The translations under genes and the position numbers were made by a program. Shown here one piece after another: positions 62,222 through 64,000 of a stretch of 64,000 bases of DNA. The notes under the pieces are model-generated. The model saw only the letters and a program-made list of their open reading frames with translations. It was not told where the DNA came from and did not search any database. The stretch covers positions 436,690 to 500,689 of the forward strand of contig JAHHII010000002.1 in the NCBI GenBank assembly GCA_019358855.1, read 5' to 3'. This stretch comes from Timaviella obliquedivisa GSE-PSE-MK23-08B. Its GTDB lineage: Bacteria; Cyanobacteriota; Cyanobacteriia; Elainellales; Elainellaceae. Each line of letters opens with the position of its first letter. Positions within the stretch are counted from its first letter, which is position 1.

Positions 62222-63034
62222 ATGAGCTATTCTCCTGATTTGCTAAAAGGTCAAACTGCCTTAGTAACGGGTTCAAGTTCTGGTATTGGTGAGGCAGCCG
62301 CTCGAAATCTGTCGAAAGCAGGCGCTTCTGTGGTCATTAATTACAACTCTGGTTCAGAAGAAGCGGAAAAGATCGTTGATGATATTCGATCGCAGGGCGG
62401 GAAAGCGATCGCCATTGGAGCGAACGTGGCAAAAGAAGAGGACGTTCTCTCTCTGTTTGCTCAAACCTATCAGGAGTTTGGAACGATCGATATTTTAGTC
62501 AACAATGCAGGAATACAAAAAGATGCTGCATTAGTGGATATGACAATTGATCAATGGAATTCGGTAATAGATGTTAACTTGACGGGACAATTTTTGTGCG
62601 CACGCGAAGCTGCAAAAGAATTCCTAAGACGAGGAGTCAATCCTGACATCTCTTGTGCGGCAGGGAAAATTATTTGTATTAGCTCGGTGCATGAAGTTAT
62701 TCCTTGGGCAGGTCACGTTAATTATGCTGCTAGTAAAGGCGGAATTAATATGATGATGAAAAGTATTGCTCAAGAGCTTGCGCCGCATAAAATTCGTGTC
62801 AACAGCATTGCCCCCGGAGCGATCGCCACTCCAATTAACGAAGCAGAGCGAGATACGCCAAAGGAAAAAGCAGATTTACTCAAACTAATTCCCTATAATC
62901 GCATTGGAGTGCCGGACGATATTGGCAAAGCAGTAGTGTGGCTTGCCTCGGATGAATCAGACTATGTGCATGGCACGACTTTGTTTATAGATGGTGGGAT
63001 GACCTTGTATCCAGAATTTGCACATGGTGGGTAA
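62222..63034 (+). CDS. Glucose 1-dehydrogenase-like short-chain dehydrogenase
   Basis: 270 residues. Rossmann loop TGSSSGIGEA (16-25), NNAG, catalytic Ser in ISSVHEV, Tyr and Lys in YAASKGG, and SIAPGAIATPIN. The pattern VINYNSGSEEAEKIV, DEDVxSLFxxT and the C-terminal YVHGTTLFIDGGMTLYPEF are typical of NAD(P)-dependent glucose 1-dehydrogenases. Real substrate uncertain. An insertion near 140-150 (VNPDISCAAGK) is unusual for the family. Confidence 0.88.
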   Translation: MSYSPDLLKGQTALVTGSSSGIGEAAARNLSKAGASVVINYNSGSEEAEKIVDDIRSQGGKAIAIGANVAKEEDVLSLFAQTYQEFGTIDILVNNAGIQKDAALVDMTIDQWNSVIDVNLTGQFLCAREAAKEFLRRGVNPDISCAAGKIICISSVHEVIPWAGHVNYAASKGGINMMMKSIAQELAPHKIRVNSIAPGAIATPINEAERDTPKEKADLLKLIPYNRIGVPDDIGKAVVWLASDESDYVHGTTLFIDGGMTLYPEFAHGG

Positions 63035-63177
63035 ATTTATCTAATCTAGTTTTTATCAATCTTGGTAAGTCTCAATGAATGTAAATTAGTATCTTAGCGA
63101 AAAGGATTTTGCACAACTGATTACACTATTTCACAAGCAAATTTACCTGAGTAGCGTTTTATAAATATCCTATAAGT

Positions 63178-63213
63178 AGCGATCGCCCCTACCGTTAAGC
63201 AGGAGCGATCGCT
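63178..63213. repeat. Hairpin built from two HIP1 sites
   Basis: AGCGATCGCCCCT (63178-63190) and AGGAGCGATCGCT (63201-63213) form a 13-bp stem with one mismatch and a 10-base loop, between two convergent genes. No T-run follows on either strand, so a classical terminator is not shown. Confidence 0.5.
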
Positions 63214-63233
63214 GAATCACTTAATTGACTCAA

Positions 63234-64000
63234 TTAAAAAGGCAAGGCTGAGAGAATGGTTCCAGCTAAGGTCGCCAATAGATCATCACCCTTGCTGACC
63301 AGTGTGTTACCACCGCTCAGAGTTAATTGCACATCAGCTACAGCCAAGCCTGTGCCAAGCTTGAACCTAGCATCAGAATTAAAGCCGTTGACGGTCAACG
63401 ATCCAACACCTGCATTTAAAGTGAAGGTGTTCTTACCACCGCTTAAAACAGTAACGGTATCTTCGCCAACACCTGTATCAATCATGTTGTTACTGGAAAC
63501 CACATAGATAGTGTCATTGCCTGCACTGCCCCGGATGTTGTTGCCAGAACCCGCAAAAAGAATATCGTTGCCGAAAACCGCACTCAAACCTGCCAGCCCA
63601 ACTCTTGGATCAACATTGAGCGGCTGATCCAATGTCAACAGAATTTGCTCGTTATTATCGATCGCCGGAGGTCTACCGACCGAGAACGGATAGTTGTTGT
63701 CGTTAGCAACCAAGATTGTCTGAGAGTCAATTACCAATACATTCTCAATGGTCTGAAATGGCATCTTGTAAGTGGTGCTACCGTCTTGATTGAGATCCTG
63801 AGGATCAGCAATGTTCAACAGATCTGCAACCTCTTCTTTTGCCACGTAGCCGTTGGCATCCTTTTTCGAGAAATCTACCTTGTAGATTTTCTTGAATTTT
63901 GCAGCATCAGCCTGGTTATTATCCCGTTCAATCACCAGGTACTCATTGTTATTCACAACGGTAATATCCCCGATCGCATTCGCAGGATTTTCCAGTTTGT
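63234..64000 (-). CDS. 3' part of a phytase-like esterase with C-terminal RTX-like repeats (5' end outside window)
   Basis: The frame is open to the last base of the window, so the gene starts beyond it; the GTG at 63956 is internal. The visible N-terminal part ([23 protein letters not shown]-like sequence, [25 protein letters not shown]) is the end of the esterase-like phytase propeller. It is followed by calcium-binding hemolysin-like repeats ([40 protein letters not shown]) and a beta-rich C terminus, suggesting type I secretion. It is related in domain to the lipoprotein at 23387-24610. Confidence 0.8.
   Translation of the reverse strand, partial: KLENPANAIGDITVVNNNEYLVIERDNNQADAAKFKKIYKVDFSKKDANGYVAKEEVADLLNIADPQDLNQDGSTTYKMPFQTIENVLVIDSQTILVANDNNYPFSVGRPPAIDNNEQILLTLDQPLNVDPRVGLAGLSAVFGNDILFAGSGNNIRGSAGNDTIYVVSSNNMIDTGVGEDTVTVLSGGKNTFTLNAGVGSLTVNGFNSDARFKLGTGLAVADVQLTLSGGNTLVSKGDDLLATLAGTILSALPF

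Noticed and set aside
63178-63213. Calling the HIP1 hairpin an intrinsic terminator
   Set aside because: No U-run follows on either strand; HIP1 sites often create such palindromes by chance in cyanobacteria.

Overview
The window is chromosomal DNA from a cyanobacterium. The octamer GCGATCGC (HIP1) recurs throughout. There is an aldehyde-deformylating oxygenase, a PAM68-like photosystem II assembly factor, a Ycf52/NSI-type acetyltransferase, fossils of phycobilisome rod-linker genes and cyanobacterial-type ctaCDE with a divergent ctaAB pair. Species cannot be read from the window; a filamentous, Leptolyngbya-like organism that has lost phycoerythrin is my guess.

Layout. 1-4.5 kb: a stand-alone Clp N-domain protein facing two overlapping paralogous membrane-associated GTPases, then a RelE-type toxin-antitoxin pair. 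5-15.4 kb: housekeeping (sugar nucleotidyltransferase, scpA, sugar ABC permease, ado, PAM68-like gene and rpsO, a K+ channel, a molybdopterin oxidoreductase, rpmF, an AraC/Ogt fusion, a GNAT). 15.4-23.3 kb: heme A synthesis (ctaA-ctaB-ABC ATPase) divergent from ctaC-ctaD-ctaE plus a CnoX-like thioredoxin/TPR protein. 23.4-34 kb: a phytase-like lipoprotein, a frameshifted Rpn nuclease, a two-gene unknown module bracketed by 65-bp direct repeats, a Ser/Thr kinase, Ycf52-like GNAT, an ACT-like protein, a universal stress protein preceded by a c-di-AMP (ydaO-type) riboswitch, and an LCP-family enzyme.

34-46.5 kb is the most interesting region: GntR regulator, dienelactone hydrolase, cytochrome P450, a 2,233-residue AT-less reducing polyketide synthase (KS-DH-ER-KR-ACP) fused to an alpha-oxoamine synthase, a short-chain reductase carrying the 3-ketodihydrosphingosine reductase signature, and a GT-C-like membrane protein. 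Read together: the PKS builds a saturated acyl chain, the PLP domain releases it by decarboxylative condensation with an amino acid, the reductase reduces the 3-ketone to an amino alcohol, and the membrane enzyme may glycosylate the product. This is a candidate sphingoid-base-like lipid pathway that uses a PKS in place of free acyl-CoA and serine palmitoyltransferase.

46.5-51.4 kb is an accessory island: clpS, a MITE-like element, vapBC, a deletion-fused hicBA remnant and a one-polypeptide methyltransferase-endonuclease, with related ~70-bp repeats between modules. 51.7-59.2 kb holds purM, a J-domain protein, recJ, a second MITE copy and an incomplete peptide ABC transporter (binding protein plus one permease). 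59.4-60.5 kb is a decayed phycoerythrin-linker operon ending in a cpeR-like gene killed by one stop codon. The window closes with a DUF2127 protein, mtgA, a glucose-dehydrogenase-like SDR and the 3' part of a phytase-like/RTX protein that runs off the end.
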